From: Clostridia bacterium
GTDB lineage: Bacteria > Bacillota_A > Clostridia > Christensenellales > Aristaeellaceae
DNA length: 64,000 nt
NCBI GenBank assembly: GCA_017938645.1
Contig: JAGBBE010000101.1
Coordinates: 1-64,000 of the forward strand
Direction: 5' to 3'
Notes under the pieces: model-generated
Told to the model about the DNA's origin: nothing
Database searches by the model: none
Seen by the model: only the letters and a program-made list of their open reading frames with translations
Made by a program: the position numbers and the translations under genes
Shown here: piece after piece, positions 35,132 through 43,887 of the stretch
How the letters are laid out: each line of letters opens with the position of its first letter
Numbering within the stretch: the first letter of the stretch is position 1

Positions 35132-36523
35132 ATGAAGAGATTTCTGGCTTTATTGATGATGGCGGTACTTCTCATCGGTTTGATCCCGCAGTCCGCCTTT
35201 GCTGCCGCTAAGCAAATGGAAGACAATGTGCCTGTGTGGACTGAAGAAACAGTTCGACAGTACGCATTGGACTATGTAGCGGGTAAATCCATGGAACGCC
35301 TCTATGGATATTATGACCTTCAGATCCGTCGCTATATGCCAAATGAGACCTACGAATCCCTTCTGGTTGATCTGTATTGGATGACCGGCGGTTTTCTGGG
35401 TCTTGGCAGCTACCGCAGCTTTGCCGAGCCTGAGCGTCAGCTGAAAACGCACGTGCTTCATCTTTGCATGGAAAAGCAGGATCTTGACTTGTATTTCACG
35501 CATAAGGACAAAGAAAATGACTGGGAGATCATGGCCATCGAATTTGTTCCTGCAGCAGAGGAAGAAGTGCTCAACATGAGCGAAGACATGTTTGTTGTCA
35601 GCGAAACAGAGAGCCTTAATTATATTGAGGAAGCGGTTACTGTTGGCGCAGCGCCTTATCTGCTTGAGGGAATTCTGACTCTTCCGGCTAGTGCCTCCGC
35701 TGGCAATCCTGTTCCTGTATGCCTTCTGATTCACGATGAAGGTGCATACGATCGTGATTTGACCATCGGACAGACAGCACTTTTCAAGGACATTGCAATC
35801 ACACTGGCAGAAAGAGAAATCGCTACGCTTCGCTATGACAAGTGCACGTATACCTATCCCGAGGCTGAAATCGAAACGGTTGCTGATGAGGCTATTATTG
35901 ATGCCTTGTCTGCTGTTGAACTTCTCAACGATCATCCCATGGTGGATTCCAGCTGTATTGTGGTTCTTGGCATGGGATTTGGCGCTCATATGGTTCCGCG
36001 AATCGTCAAAGAATCTGAGGTTGACATTGCTGGAATGATTCTTGTTGGTGCACCTGGTACGAATTATCTTCAGTTTGTCTATGACCAGAATAAAGCCAGC
36101 GTATCTGCTATGTCCAAGAATGAAGCTGATACGATCAAGAGCGCTGTGCGCAACATGGGCAGCATGAAGGAAGAAAAGGCTCGTGAGCTGACTCTGTTTG
36201 GTAAAAATGGTTACTACTACTGGGAGATGCTCAGAACCGATTTTGTCAAGACGATCAAGAATCTTCGTAAGCCGGTTTATTTCATTCAGGGCAGAAACGA
36301 TCCGATTATTAACGAAGACGATGGCGTAAAGCAGCTCAATCAGCTTGTGGGCACTTATAAACCGCTGTATGCCTACAAGAGCTTCCGTGGACTCAACCGC
36401 ATTCTGATGGATGACCGTACGGTTAATGCGAACGGCGAGCCTGAATATGCTATTGAAGCGCATTTGGATCAGTATGCCGGGCTGAAGATTGGCGAATGGA
36501 TCTCCAATCTGAACAACAACTAA
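35132..36523 (+). CDS. Secreted alpha/beta-hydrolase-fold protein with missing catalytic Ser and His
   Basis: A 463-residue protein with a signal peptide (1-24, ending AFAA), an N-terminal helical/beta domain of the DUF3887 kind (about 33-145), and a C-terminal alpha/beta-hydrolase fold (about 175-460). The fold is easy to recognise: [13 protein letters not shown] (in place of HGSGPxDRDxTIG), [10 protein letters not shown] (RYDKRT) and QGRNDPII with the catalytic-acid position D390. But the nucleophile elbow GxSxG reads G280-M-G-F-G, so Ser is Gly282, and the His position in the GLNH motif is Arg423. It therefore looks like a non-catalytic binding protein. It lies between trmFO and hslV, where xerC (codV) usually is. 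It could still be active if other residues have taken over. Confidence 0.8.
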   Translation: MKRFLALLMMAVLLIGLIPQSAFAAAKQMEDNVPVWTEETVRQYALDYVAGKSMERLYGYYDLQIRRYMPNETYESLLVDLYWMTGGFLGLGSYRSFAEPERQLKTHVLHLCMEKQDLDLYFTHKDKENDWEIMAIEFVPAAEEEVLNMSEDMFVVSETESLNYIEEAVTVGAAPYLLEGILTLPASASAGNPVPVCLLIHDEGAYDRDLTIGQTALFKDIAITLAEREIATLRYDKCTYTYPEAEIETVADEAIIDALSAVELLNDHPMVDSSCIVVLGMGFGAHMVPRIVKESEVDIAGMILVGAPGTNYLQFVYDQNKASVSAMSKNEADTIKSAVRNMGSMKEEKARELTLFGKNGYYYWEMLRTDFVKTIKNLRKPVYFIQGRNDPIINEDDGVKQLNQLVGTYKPLYAYKSFRGLNRILMDDRTVNANGEPEYAIEAHLDQYAGLKIGEWISNLNNN

Positions 36524-36543
36524 ATCTGCTGGGAGGTAATCCT

Positions 36544-37077
36544 ATGGCAATGATGGGTACAACCATTTGTGCTGTTAAACGCGGCGGTCATGTCGCCATC
36601 GCGGGTGACGGTCAGGTAACAATGGGGGAAAACACCATCTTCAAATCCACCGCTCGCAAGGTGCGCAGGCTGTATAACGGTCAGGTCATTGTAGGCTTTG
36701 CCGGTTCTGTGGCCGATGCTTTTTCCCTGTGTGAACGTTTTGAAGAAAAGCTCACACAGTGCGGCGGCAACCTTGAACGCGCTGCTGTTAATCTTGCGCA
36801 GGACTGGCGCGGCGATCAGATTGCCCGCAAGCTGGAAAGCATGATGATCGTGGCGGACAAGAATTCGCTTCTGATTCTCAGTGGTACGGGCGAAGTGATC
36901 GATCCGGACGACGGTGTTTGTGCCATCGGATCCGGAGGCAATTATGCTTTGGCTGCTGCAAGAGCACTTGTGATGAACACGGAGCTCTCCGCCGAGGACA
37001 TCGCGGTAAAGGCGCTGGAGGTTGCGGCTTCCATCTGCGTATTTACCAACGATCATATCACTGTCGAAACGCTCTAG
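36544..37077 (+). CDS. hslV: ATP-dependent protease proteolytic subunit HslV (ClpQ)
   Basis: HslV forms the proteolytic double ring of the HslUV protease. The 177-residue protein has [14 protein letters not shown] and [11 protein letters not shown], typical of the family. It begins MAMMG followed by TT; the catalytic Thr is likely exposed by removing five residues, as in clostridial and Bacillus forms with a short leader. The start has a GGGAGG site 8 bases upstream; the reading frame extends 16 codons earlier, over the end of the preceding gene, without a ribosome binding site. hslU follows after 10 bases. Confidence 0.95.
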   Translation: MAMMGTTICAVKRGGHVAIAGDGQVTMGENTIFKSTARKVRRLYNGQVIVGFAGSVADAFSLCERFEEKLTQCGGNLERAAVNLAQDWRGDQIARKLESMMIVADKNSLLILSGTGEVIDPDDGVCAIGSGGNYALAAARALVMNTELSAEDIAVKALEVAASICVFTNDHITVETL

Positions 37078-37087
37078 GAGGTAGGCA

Positions 37088-38458
37088 ATGAAAGAATTGA
37101 CCCCGAGAGAGATCGTTCGTGAACTGAACCGATACATCATCGGTCAGGACGAAGCCAAGCGCGCGGTGGCCATCGCGCTGCGCAACCGTTACCGCCGTGC
37201 TCAGCTGGACGAAGGCCTTCGCAACGAAATCAGCCCCAAAAACATTCTGATGATCGGACCGACCGGCGTAGGCAAAACGGAAATCGCCCGTCGTCTGGCC
37301 AAGTTGGTTAAGGCACCTTTTGTCAAAGTCGAAGCAACCAAGTTCACCGAGGTTGGCTATGTTGGCCGCGATGTGGAATCCATCATCAGGGATCTGACTG
37401 AGAATGCGATTCGCATGGTACGCAGTGAATATGCCAAGCGTGTAGAGACCCGCGCCTCTGTTCTTGCTGAGGATCGGCTGGCGTCGCTTCTGGTAAATCC
37501 GCCCAAGAAGGGTCCTTCTAATCCCTTTGAGTTCCTGATGAACCCCGGCAAGAAGGAACCCGAGCTTCCTCGCGAGGAACAGGAGAAGCTTGCGATCCGT
37601 CGTGAAGACATCCTGCAGCAGCTTCGCAGCGGCCAGCTCGAGGAACGAGAAATTGAGATCGAAGTGGAAGACGCCATGCCTGAATTGGAGGTTGGCGGCA
37701 ATTCCATCAATATCGGCGATATGATGGGCGGGATGATGCCCAAGAAGACCAAGATTCGTCGCGTCAAAGTCAAGGAAGCGCGCAAGATTTTGCTGGAAGA
37801 GGAATCCTCCAAACTGATTGATGAGGATCAGGTGCGTGAGGAGGCTATCCAGCGCGCTGAGCAGCAGGGTATCGTTTTTATTGATGAAATTGACAAGGTA
37901 GCTGGACGTTCGGCCGGCGGTCATGGGCCGGATGTAAGCCGTGAGGGCGTGCAGCGCGATATTCTTCCCATTGTGGAAGGTAGTATTGTCAACACCAAGT
38001 ACGGCGCCGTACGTACCGATTACATGCTCTTTATTGCAGCAGGTGCTTTCCACGTCGCCAAGGTGACTGATCTCATTCCTGAACTGCAGGGCCGTTTCCC
38101 GGTACATGTTACGCTCAAGAGCCTGACTCAGGATGATTTCAAAGCCATTCTTACACAGCCGGAAAACGCGCTTACGCGCCAGTATGAGGCGCTTCTGGCT
38201 GTGGATAAGGTCTTCCTCTCCTTTGAGGACAGCGCGATTGACGCGATTGCCAATGCGGCTTATGTGCTGAATGAGACAAAGGAGGATATCGGTGCACGCC
38301 GTCTGTTCGCCGTGTTTGAAAAGTTGCTTGAGGATATCAGTTTCAATGCAGGCGGAGACGAAATGCCCAACGTTTATCTCAACATCAATGGAGATTATGT
38401 CATTGATCACCTTGGCAAGGACGAAGTGATCATGGATATGAAGCGCTACATCCTGTAA
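37088..38458 (+). CDS. hslU: HslUV unfoldase ATPase HslU (ClpY)
   Basis: The AAA+ unfoldase that feeds substrates to HslV. The 456-residue protein has Walker A GPTGVGKT (57-64), Walker B IVFIDEIDKVA, an intermediate I-domain (about 110-245), the GYVGRD pore loop (about residues 91-96), and the C-terminal MKRYIL end that docks into HslV. An AGGAGG site precedes the ATG. codY, which often comes next in Bacillota, is absent; a terminator follows. Confidence 0.97.
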   Translation: MKELTPREIVRELNRYIIGQDEAKRAVAIALRNRYRRAQLDEGLRNEISPKNILMIGPTGVGKTEIARRLAKLVKAPFVKVEATKFTEVGYVGRDVESIIRDLTENAIRMVRSEYAKRVETRASVLAEDRLASLLVNPPKKGPSNPFEFLMNPGKKEPELPREEQEKLAIRREDILQQLRSGQLEEREIEIEVEDAMPELEVGGNSINIGDMMGGMMPKKTKIRRVKVKEARKILLEEESSKLIDEDQVREEAIQRAEQQGIVFIDEIDKVAGRSAGGHGPDVSREGVQRDILPIVEGSIVNTKYGAVRTDYMLFIAAGAFHVAKVTDLIPELQGRFPVHVTLKSLTQDDFKAILTQPENALTRQYEALLAVDKVFLSFEDSAIDAIANAAYVLNETKEDIGARRLFAVFEKLLEDISFNAGGDEMPNVYLNINGDYVIDHLGKDEVIMDMKRYIL

Positions 38459-38470
38459 TTGCATTTGAAG

Positions 38471-38496
38471 AAAAGAGAGGCGAATCCCTCTCTTTT
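38471..38496 (+). terminator. Terminator after hslU
   Basis: A 10-base perfect stem (AAAAGAGAGG / CCTCTCTTTT) with a 6-base loop and a T run, ending the long run that starts at rbgA. Confidence 0.85.
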
Positions 38497-38504
38497 TTCA
38501 TGGC

Positions 38505-38533
38505 TTTTCAAATGGAAGCGCCTATGGTATAAT
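38505..38533 (+). promoter_or_regulatory. Promoter of the deaminase-glycosyltransferase operon
   Basis: TTTTCA and a perfect TATAAT spaced 17 bases apart, immediately after the hslU terminator and about 30 bases before the deaminase start codon. The box pair is the same as that before the sugar block near 11.3 kb. Confidence 0.75.
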
Positions 38534-38564
38534 GCTTTCATACTCAAAAGAGGAGGAAAACCCT

Positions 38565-39884
38565 ATGCGTACACGCATTACAAATATCATCATGACTCCT
38601 GGTGTGACCGATGAAGCGCATATTCCTTTTATTGCTGATGCAGAAATTCTGATTGAAGATCAGCTGATTGTTTACGCAGGAAAACGTGTGGATGCGCCTG
38701 CTTTCGAAGCGGATGAAACCATTGATGGTAATGGTGCGCTGGCTATGCCGGGTCTGTGCAACATGCACACCCATACGCCTATGACACTTCTTCGCAGCAT
38801 CGGCAGCGATCTCCCGCTGGATCGTTGGCTGAATGAAGCGATCTTCCCGATCGAAAAGCATTTGACCGATGATGCCGTACGCGCAGGATCTGATCTTGGC
38901 ATCATGGAAATGCTTCGTTACGGCACCACTTCCTTCAATGATATGTACATGCACATGGACATGGAAGCAGAAGCGGTACTTGACAGCGGCATGCGTGCCC
39001 TGCTTGGACATGGTGTGGTCGATTTTGATGAAAGCTGTTCTGACCTGCTGCCCAACATTACGTTGATCGAAAAATGGAACCATGCAGCGGACGACAGAAT
39101 TCGGATTGCACTCGCCCCGCACAGCGAAGGCGCTACCACGCAGAAGGTTCTTGAAAAGGTACGCGAAGCAGCCGAAACCTATCATGTTCCGATTCATATC
39201 CACGTAAGTGAAACCAAGCTCGACTACGATGGAAGCCTTGAGCGTCGCGGTCTGACGCCTCCGCAGTACCTGGATAAGCTGGGACTGCTGGAGCATCCTG
39301 TCCTCGCTGCGCACTGTGTATGGTTTACTGACGAAGACATTGAGCTCTTTGCCCGCAAAAAGGCTGTTGTGCTGCATAATCCCATCAGCAATCTGAAACT
39401 CGCCAGCGGCATTGCTCCCATCAGCAAGATGCTGAAAGCAGGCTGCCGTATTACCCTTGGCACCGACGGCGTTGCCAGCAACAACAACCTGAATCTGTGG
39501 GAAGAGATCAAGCTCATGCCCATGCTTCAGAAGGGTACGACGCTGGATCCCACCGTGGTTTCTCCTGCGCAGACCATCGCTGCGGCTACGAGTAACGGCG
39601 CCCGGGCACTTGGCTATGAAAATCTCGGCTTGATCAAGGCAGGATATCTTGCCGATCTGATCCTGATTGATATCGATCAGGCACATATGGTACCCTGCAA
39701 TGACATGGAAAGCAATCTTGTGTACGCTGCTCAGGGCAGCGATGTACGCATGACCATGGTCAATGGCAAGGTGCTGTACCGCGATGAAGAATATACAACG
39801 CTCAATGCCAAGCTTGTTCTTGAGCGCGCGGCCAAGGAAGCTGCATTGCTTCTGGAACGTGCCGAGGCAGCAAGCCGCAAGTAA
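38565..39884 (+). CDS. Amidohydrolase, 5'-methylthioadenosine/S-adenosylhomocysteine deaminase-like
   Basis: A metal-dependent deaminase of the MtaD/SahD branch, which turns adenosyl by-products of SAM reactions into inosyl forms. The 439-residue protein shows the amidohydrolase layout: HTH metal ligands (H68, H70) in MPGLCNMHTHTP, the TSFNDMYMH segment, HVSETKLD, AHCVWF, HNPISNLKLASG and the catalytic Asp in LGTDGVASNNNLN. GAGGAGG before the ATG. Only 6 bases separate it from the first glycosyltransferase. Guanine and cytosine deaminases share the fold, but the NLNLWEE region fits the MTA/SAH group best. Confidence 0.88.
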   Translation: MRTRITNIIMTPGVTDEAHIPFIADAEILIEDQLIVYAGKRVDAPAFEADETIDGNGALAMPGLCNMHTHTPMTLLRSIGSDLPLDRWLNEAIFPIEKHLTDDAVRAGSDLGIMEMLRYGTTSFNDMYMHMDMEAEAVLDSGMRALLGHGVVDFDESCSDLLPNITLIEKWNHAADDRIRIALAPHSEGATTQKVLEKVREAAETYHVPIHIHVSETKLDYDGSLERRGLTPPQYLDKLGLLEHPVLAAHCVWFTDEDIELFARKKAVVLHNPISNLKLASGIAPISKMLKAGCRITLGTDGVASNNNLNLWEEIKLMPMLQKGTTLDPTVVSPAQTIAAATSNGARALGYENLGLIKAGYLADLILIDIDQAHMVPCNDMESNLVYAAQGSDVRMTMVNGKVLYRDEEYTTLNAKLVLERAAKEAALLLERAEAASRK

Positions 39885-39890
39885 GCAACA

Positions 39891-41087
39891 ATGAAAGTAT
39901 TGGTCATTTGCCAGCATTACTGGCCGGAGAATTTTCGTGTAACAGAGATTTGCGAGGCTCTGGCAGAGCGCGGTCATGAGGTGACCGCGCTTGTTGGCTT
40001 ACCTAATTATCCGACCGGTATTATTCCGGAAGAATACCGTCATTTCAAGAATCGGAAGCAATTCCGAAACGGTGTAGAAATTCGGCGGTGTTTTGAAATT
40101 GGCCGCAGACCTGGAAAGATCGGGTTGGCGATCAATTACGTCAGCTATATGGTATCAGCCAGTATCAAAGCTCTTTTAAAAAAGCGAGACTATGATGTCA
40201 TCTATGCTTTCTCTACTTCTCCGGTTCTGATGAGTCTCCCGGCGGCATTACTTCGCTGCTTCACATCCAAAAAGTATATGATTTATGTGCTGGATATCTG
40301 GCCTGCGTGCCTTGCTGCGATGAACGTTGGTGAAAACTCGCTTTTGTATCGCTTTATGAAGCCAGTCAGCCGTTGGGTGTATAAAAGAGCGGACTCTCTG
40401 ATTTATTCGTCCAAGCGTTTTCAGGCCTATCTCAAAAATGTTCATAATATTGAAGTTGACGATGAGCATTACATGCCGCAGTTTGCCGATGATGTTTTCA
40501 GCCAACCGTTGACTCCGAAAAAACGGGATGGCTATTGTCATCTGGTTTTTGCGGGTAATATTGGAAAAATGCAGTCTGTTGAGGTCTTTGTACAGACGGC
40601 TTCTTTACTGCGCGATGAACCAGTCAGATGGCATATTGTCGGTGACGGTTCAAATTATGATAACTGTCTAAAATTTGCAGAAACGCTGGAGCTTGGTGAC
40701 AGGATCACCTTCTATGGAAGGAAGCCATTGGAGGAGATGCCGACCTACTATGCCATGGCGGATGCTCTTTTGGTTAGTATGCGCGATGACATCAGCGTCA
40801 ATGATACGCTTCCTGGTAAAGTACAGGGTTATATGGCAGCAGGAAAGCCGGTTCTTGGATCCATCGCAGGAGAAGCTGCCTATGTGATCGAAAAGGCAGA
40901 ATGCGGTTTCTGCGCGCCTCCTGATGATCCTGAAGCATTTGCTGCTGTTGTACGTCGGTTTATGTCACATTCTGATCATGAAAAGCTTGGGCAAAACGGT
41001 GCAGAGTACTATCAGAAATACTTCACAAAAGCCCATCACATGGATAAGCTCGAAAAAATGCTGCTCGAACTTGCAGGAGGAGAATAA
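39891..41087 (+). CDS. GT4-family glycosyltransferase, WbuB-like
   Basis: A GT-B fold enzyme that moves a sugar from a nucleotide donor during polysaccharide or lipid-linked oligosaccharide assembly. The 398-residue protein begins VLVICQHYWPENFR, typical of the WbuB-type N-acetyl-amino-sugar transferases, with GLPNYPTG. The C-terminal donor-binding half has HIVGDGSNYDN, FYGRKPLEEMP and LPGKVQGYMAAGKPVLG, holding the family's acidic pair region. It is first of three adjacent glycosyltransferases. Confidence 0.88.
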   Translation: MKVLVICQHYWPENFRVTEICEALAERGHEVTALVGLPNYPTGIIPEEYRHFKNRKQFRNGVEIRRCFEIGRRPGKIGLAINYVSYMVSASIKALLKKRDYDVIYAFSTSPVLMSLPAALLRCFTSKKYMIYVLDIWPACLAAMNVGENSLLYRFMKPVSRWVYKRADSLIYSSKRFQAYLKNVHNIEVDDEHYMPQFADDVFSQPLTPKKRDGYCHLVFAGNIGKMQSVEVFVQTASLLRDEPVRWHIVGDGSNYDNCLKFAETLELGDRITFYGRKPLEEMPTYYAMADALLVSMRDDISVNDTLPGKVQGYMAAGKPVLGSIAGEAAYVIEKAECGFCAPPDDPEAFAAVVRRFMSHSDHEKLGQNGAEYYQKYFTKAHHMDKLEKMLLELAGGE

Positions 41088-41089
41088 GC

Positions 41090-42292
41090 ATGCGTGTATT
41101 TCAGCTCAACACCTTCTGTGGTGTGAAGAGCACAGGTCGTATTGCTGCTGAAATTGCCAGACTTGTAGAAAAAGATGGGGGAGAATGCCTGATTGGATAC
41201 GGTGTTCCGGAAATATCGGATGATTCCCATTCTTTTGCCTACCGTATTGGAAATCCATTGGGACGAAAAATTCATGCTGTAATCCGTAAACTTTTAGATG
41301 CTGAAGGCTACGGAAGCTTTTGGGCGACCAGAAAGCTGATCCATGATCTGAAAGATTTTCATCCGGATTTGATCCATCTTCATAACATCCACGGATGCTA
41401 TCTGAATTTCCGGTTGTTGTTCGATTATTTGGAAAAAGCAGAAATCCCGGTAATCTGGACACTTCATGACTGCTGGCCTTTTACTGGTCACTGCGCATAT
41501 TTCGATTATTCCGGCTGTGAAAAATGGAAGCAGGAATGCAGGCATTGTCCGCAGCAGAAAAGCTATCCTGTTTGTATCGGAGTGGACGGCTCGCGCAGAA
41601 ATTATCGCAACAAAAAGGCCTGGTTTACCAAGCTGAAAAATCTTACTTTCGTTGCTCCTTGCCAATGGATGACGAAACCTCTCTCTGCTTCCTTTATGGG
41701 CACCTATCCGGTTCGGGTCATTGTGAACGGTGTCAACCTTCACACGTTCCATCCTGTTTCCAGTCAGCTGCGTGCAGAATACAAGCTTCAGGATAAAAAG
41801 GTTTGTCTGGCAGTAGCTTCGGAATGGGACGAACGGAAAGGCCTCAAGTATATCTGTCAGGCCGCCGAAAAGCTCGGTACAGAATATCATTTTGTCGTCG
41901 TTGGTTTGGAGCTAGAGCAAATTCAAGCTCTTCCTGCTAATGTGCTTGGCCTTCAGCATACCTCCAGTACGGAAGAACTGGCAGCGTGGTACACGACAGC
42001 CGATTGCTTTGTAAATCCGACGCTTGAAGACAACATGCCAATGGTCAATCTCGAAGCACTTGCCTGTGGGACGCCGGTGGTGGTATTTGAAACAGGCGGA
42101 TGCCCGGAGGCTGTGGATGAAACCTGCGGTATGGTTGTAAAGCAAGGGGATCTGGATGGGTTCTGCGACGCGATCCAGATGATATGCAATGGCAAGGAGA
42201 TGGGGGAAAGCTGTCAGAAACGTGCGCAGGCATTTGATTGTGATGCAACTTTCCACTCGTATCTGGAGCTATATAAGGAGATTTGCTCATGA
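41090..42292 (+). CDS. GT4-family glycosyltransferase, WcaC/colanic-acid-type
   Basis: A 400-residue GT-B glycosyltransferase beginning RVFQLNTFCGVKSTGRIA, with LIHLHNIHGCYLN, TLHDCWPFTGHCAYFDYSGC, a cysteine-rich loop (CRHCPQQKSYP) and the donor-site EDNMPMVNLEALACGTPVV. This set is typical of transferases in exopolysaccharide and colanic-acid clusters. It starts 2 bases after the previous gene with a GGAGG site and overlaps the next gene by ATGA, so the three are made together. Confidence 0.88.
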   Translation: MRVFQLNTFCGVKSTGRIAAEIARLVEKDGGECLIGYGVPEISDDSHSFAYRIGNPLGRKIHAVIRKLLDAEGYGSFWATRKLIHDLKDFHPDLIHLHNIHGCYLNFRLLFDYLEKAEIPVIWTLHDCWPFTGHCAYFDYSGCEKWKQECRHCPQQKSYPVCIGVDGSRRNYRNKKAWFTKLKNLTFVAPCQWMTKPLSASFMGTYPVRVIVNGVNLHTFHPVSSQLRAEYKLQDKKVCLAVASEWDERKGLKYICQAAEKLGTEYHFVVVGLELEQIQALPANVLGLQHTSSTEELAAWYTTADCFVNPTLEDNMPMVNLEALACGTPVVVFETGGCPEAVDETCGMVVKQGDLDGFCDAIQMICNGKEMGESCQKRAQAFDCDATFHSYLELYKEICS

Positions 42293-43488
42293 ATATTCTC
42301 ATGTTATCGCTCCTGTATCCGCAGGACCAGATCGACGAAGTAACCCGTAATGCAAAAGACAAACTTCAGAATCAGATTAACAACTATCAGTGGGCTTTTG
42401 TTGACGGAATCAGAAGTAATTTAAACGGTGATGAGAAGCTGGATATTCTCAATTCACTGCCGGTTGGTATTTTTCCGCTGCAATATCGCCAGTTGTTCCT
42501 TCGCAAAGGTACGCATGATGGTACGATCTGTCAGCTTGGAGGTATCAATCTCCCGTGGTTCAAGCAGACGGGGCGCAGGATTGGAGCCATCCGCGAAATT
42601 GAACGTTGGGTCAAAATGAATCCGCAGAACAGAACGCTTTTGCTTTATACTCAGTATCTGCCTTATATGGAGGCGGTTGCTCATCTTAAAAAGCGTTATC
42701 ACGATCTGAAAGCTGCGGTTATTGTAACAGATTTGCCTAACGATTTCGGTCTTGCATCCGGGCGAAAAGGGCTGATGAAAAAGCTCGAGTATCTTCGCGG
42801 AAATAAAAGCATGGAACTTTGCCAGAAGATGGACGGTTTTATCCTGCTCACCGACCCTATGGCGGAAGCATTGAAAATTTCACATAAACCGTATACTGTC
42901 ATCGAAGGACTGATTCAGGCAAAACCGGAGGCTTCAGAAGAAAACATCACCTGTGACAATTTCACTGCACTCTATACAGGAACGCTCGAACCGGATCTTG
43001 GAATCCGGGAGCTTCTGCAGGCATTCTCTCAAAGGCCTCAATACGAGCTTTGGATTTGCGGACATGGCAGTCTTCAGCAGGAAGTGCAGGACATCGCAGC
43101 CAAGCACAGCAATATCAAGTTTTATGGCTTTGTTCCGCAAAAAGAAGCCCTTGCTTTGCAGGCAAAGGCATCTGTGCTGATCAATCCACGTTCTCCTGAG
43201 GGCGTTTTCACCAGATATTCCTTCCCGAGCAAAACACTGGAGTATCTGAGATCAGGGAAACCTGTGATCTGCTATAAGCTCGAAGGGATTCCTGATGACT
43301 ATGATCCGTATCTGTGTTATATTACAGATACCGGAAGTGACGGTATCTTAAAGGCGGTTGACAACCTGGCCTGCAAAACGGAGGAAGAACGCGCATCTAT
43401 TGGTCAAGCAGGGCGTGAGTATGTGCTTTATGAAAAGAATCAGCATGTACAATGCAGGAAGCTTATTGATTTACTCAGAAAATTATGA
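42289..43488 (+). CDS. Glycosyltransferase, GT4-like, third of the set
   Basis: A 399-residue GT-B-type protein. The C-terminal half has LYTGTLEPDLGIRELLQAF, WICGHGSLQ, FYGFVPQKEALALQ and the donor-site INPRSPEGVFTRYSFPSKTLEYLRSGKPV. The N-terminal half is more diverged and lacks a recognisable acceptor motif. The ATG overlaps the previous stop codon (ATGA) and has an AAGGAG site; an upstream TTG is less likely. No flippase, polymerase or sugar-nucleotide gene lies next to the set. Confidence 0.82.
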   Translation: MNILMLSLLYPQDQIDEVTRNAKDKLQNQINNYQWAFVDGIRSNLNGDEKLDILNSLPVGIFPLQYRQLFLRKGTHDGTICQLGGINLPWFKQTGRRIGAIREIERWVKMNPQNRTLLLYTQYLPYMEAVAHLKKRYHDLKAAVIVTDLPNDFGLASGRKGLMKKLEYLRGNKSMELCQKMDGFILLTDPMAEALKISHKPYTVIEGLIQAKPEASEENITCDNFTALYTGTLEPDLGIRELLQAFSQRPQYELWICGHGSLQQEVQDIAAKHSNIKFYGFVPQKEALALQAKASVLINPRSPEGVFTRYSFPSKTLEYLRSGKPVICYKLEGIPDDYDPYLCYITDTGSDGILKAVDNLACKTEEERASIGQAGREYVLYEKNQHVQCRKLIDLLRKL

Positions 43489-43785
43489 TAACGGTTGATA
43501 ATGGCTTGTCTGTAATTCCGCTTTTCTCATGCGCGAAATGACAGCGTCGTACTGGCTGTGTCTCGTTTTCTGAAACTCATTGACTTTGTTTACCTCTGGG
43601 ATATGAGGGCGTTCCTGATGATTTGGGAGCGCCTTTTCGATTTCCTTTTTTATTTCGTCGTGAGGCTTTTCTGTTGTTTCAAGATCTGCATGAACATAGG
43701 GAAGACGAATGCTTTGATATTCAAGCCATCGAATCTGTTTTTCTGCTCCGGTCAGCGCAGCAAAAGGGGAAACCTGTTTGCTCAT
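43483..43785 (-). CDS. Small protein of unknown function, 100 residues
   Basis: I do not recognise this protein. It is charged and helical in look, with a hydrophobic-poor N-terminal part (SPFAALTGAEKQIRWLEYQ), a run rich in Lys and Glu in the middle (about 45-58), and no signal peptide, membrane span or cysteine. It has a strong AAGGAGG site 7 bases before the ATG, the best sign that it is real. It converges on the third glycosyltransferase and overlaps its end by 6 bases. A terminator separates it from mgtC upstream. No clear promoter boxes stand out in the 65 bases between that terminator and the start. Confidence 0.65.
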   Translation of the reverse strand: MSKQVSPFAALTGAEKQIRWLEYQSIRLPYVHADLETTEKPHDEIKKEIEKALPNHQERPHIPEVNKVNEFQKTRHSQYDAVISRMRKAELQTSHYQPLS

Positions 43786-43852
43786 CAGAAGGCCTCCTTG
43801 CTTGGTCTGTTTCGTAATCCAAACTATGCTTCAGAGACCATTAAGTGCACAA

Positions 43853-43883
43853 AAAGAGCACATCCTGTTGGACGTGCTCTTTG
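43853..43883 (-). terminator. Terminator after mgtC
   Basis: A 13-base stem with one mismatch (AAAGAGCACATCC / GGACGTGCTCTTT), a 5-base loop and a TTTTT run on the minus strand, at the end of the lexA-mgtC transcript. Confidence 0.8.
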
Positions 43884-43887
43884 GAAT

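Noticed and set aside
37058..38464. A 468-codon open frame opposite hslU, and a similar one opposite the deaminase
   Set aside because: Both mirror strongly conserved genes and lack ribosome binding sites.
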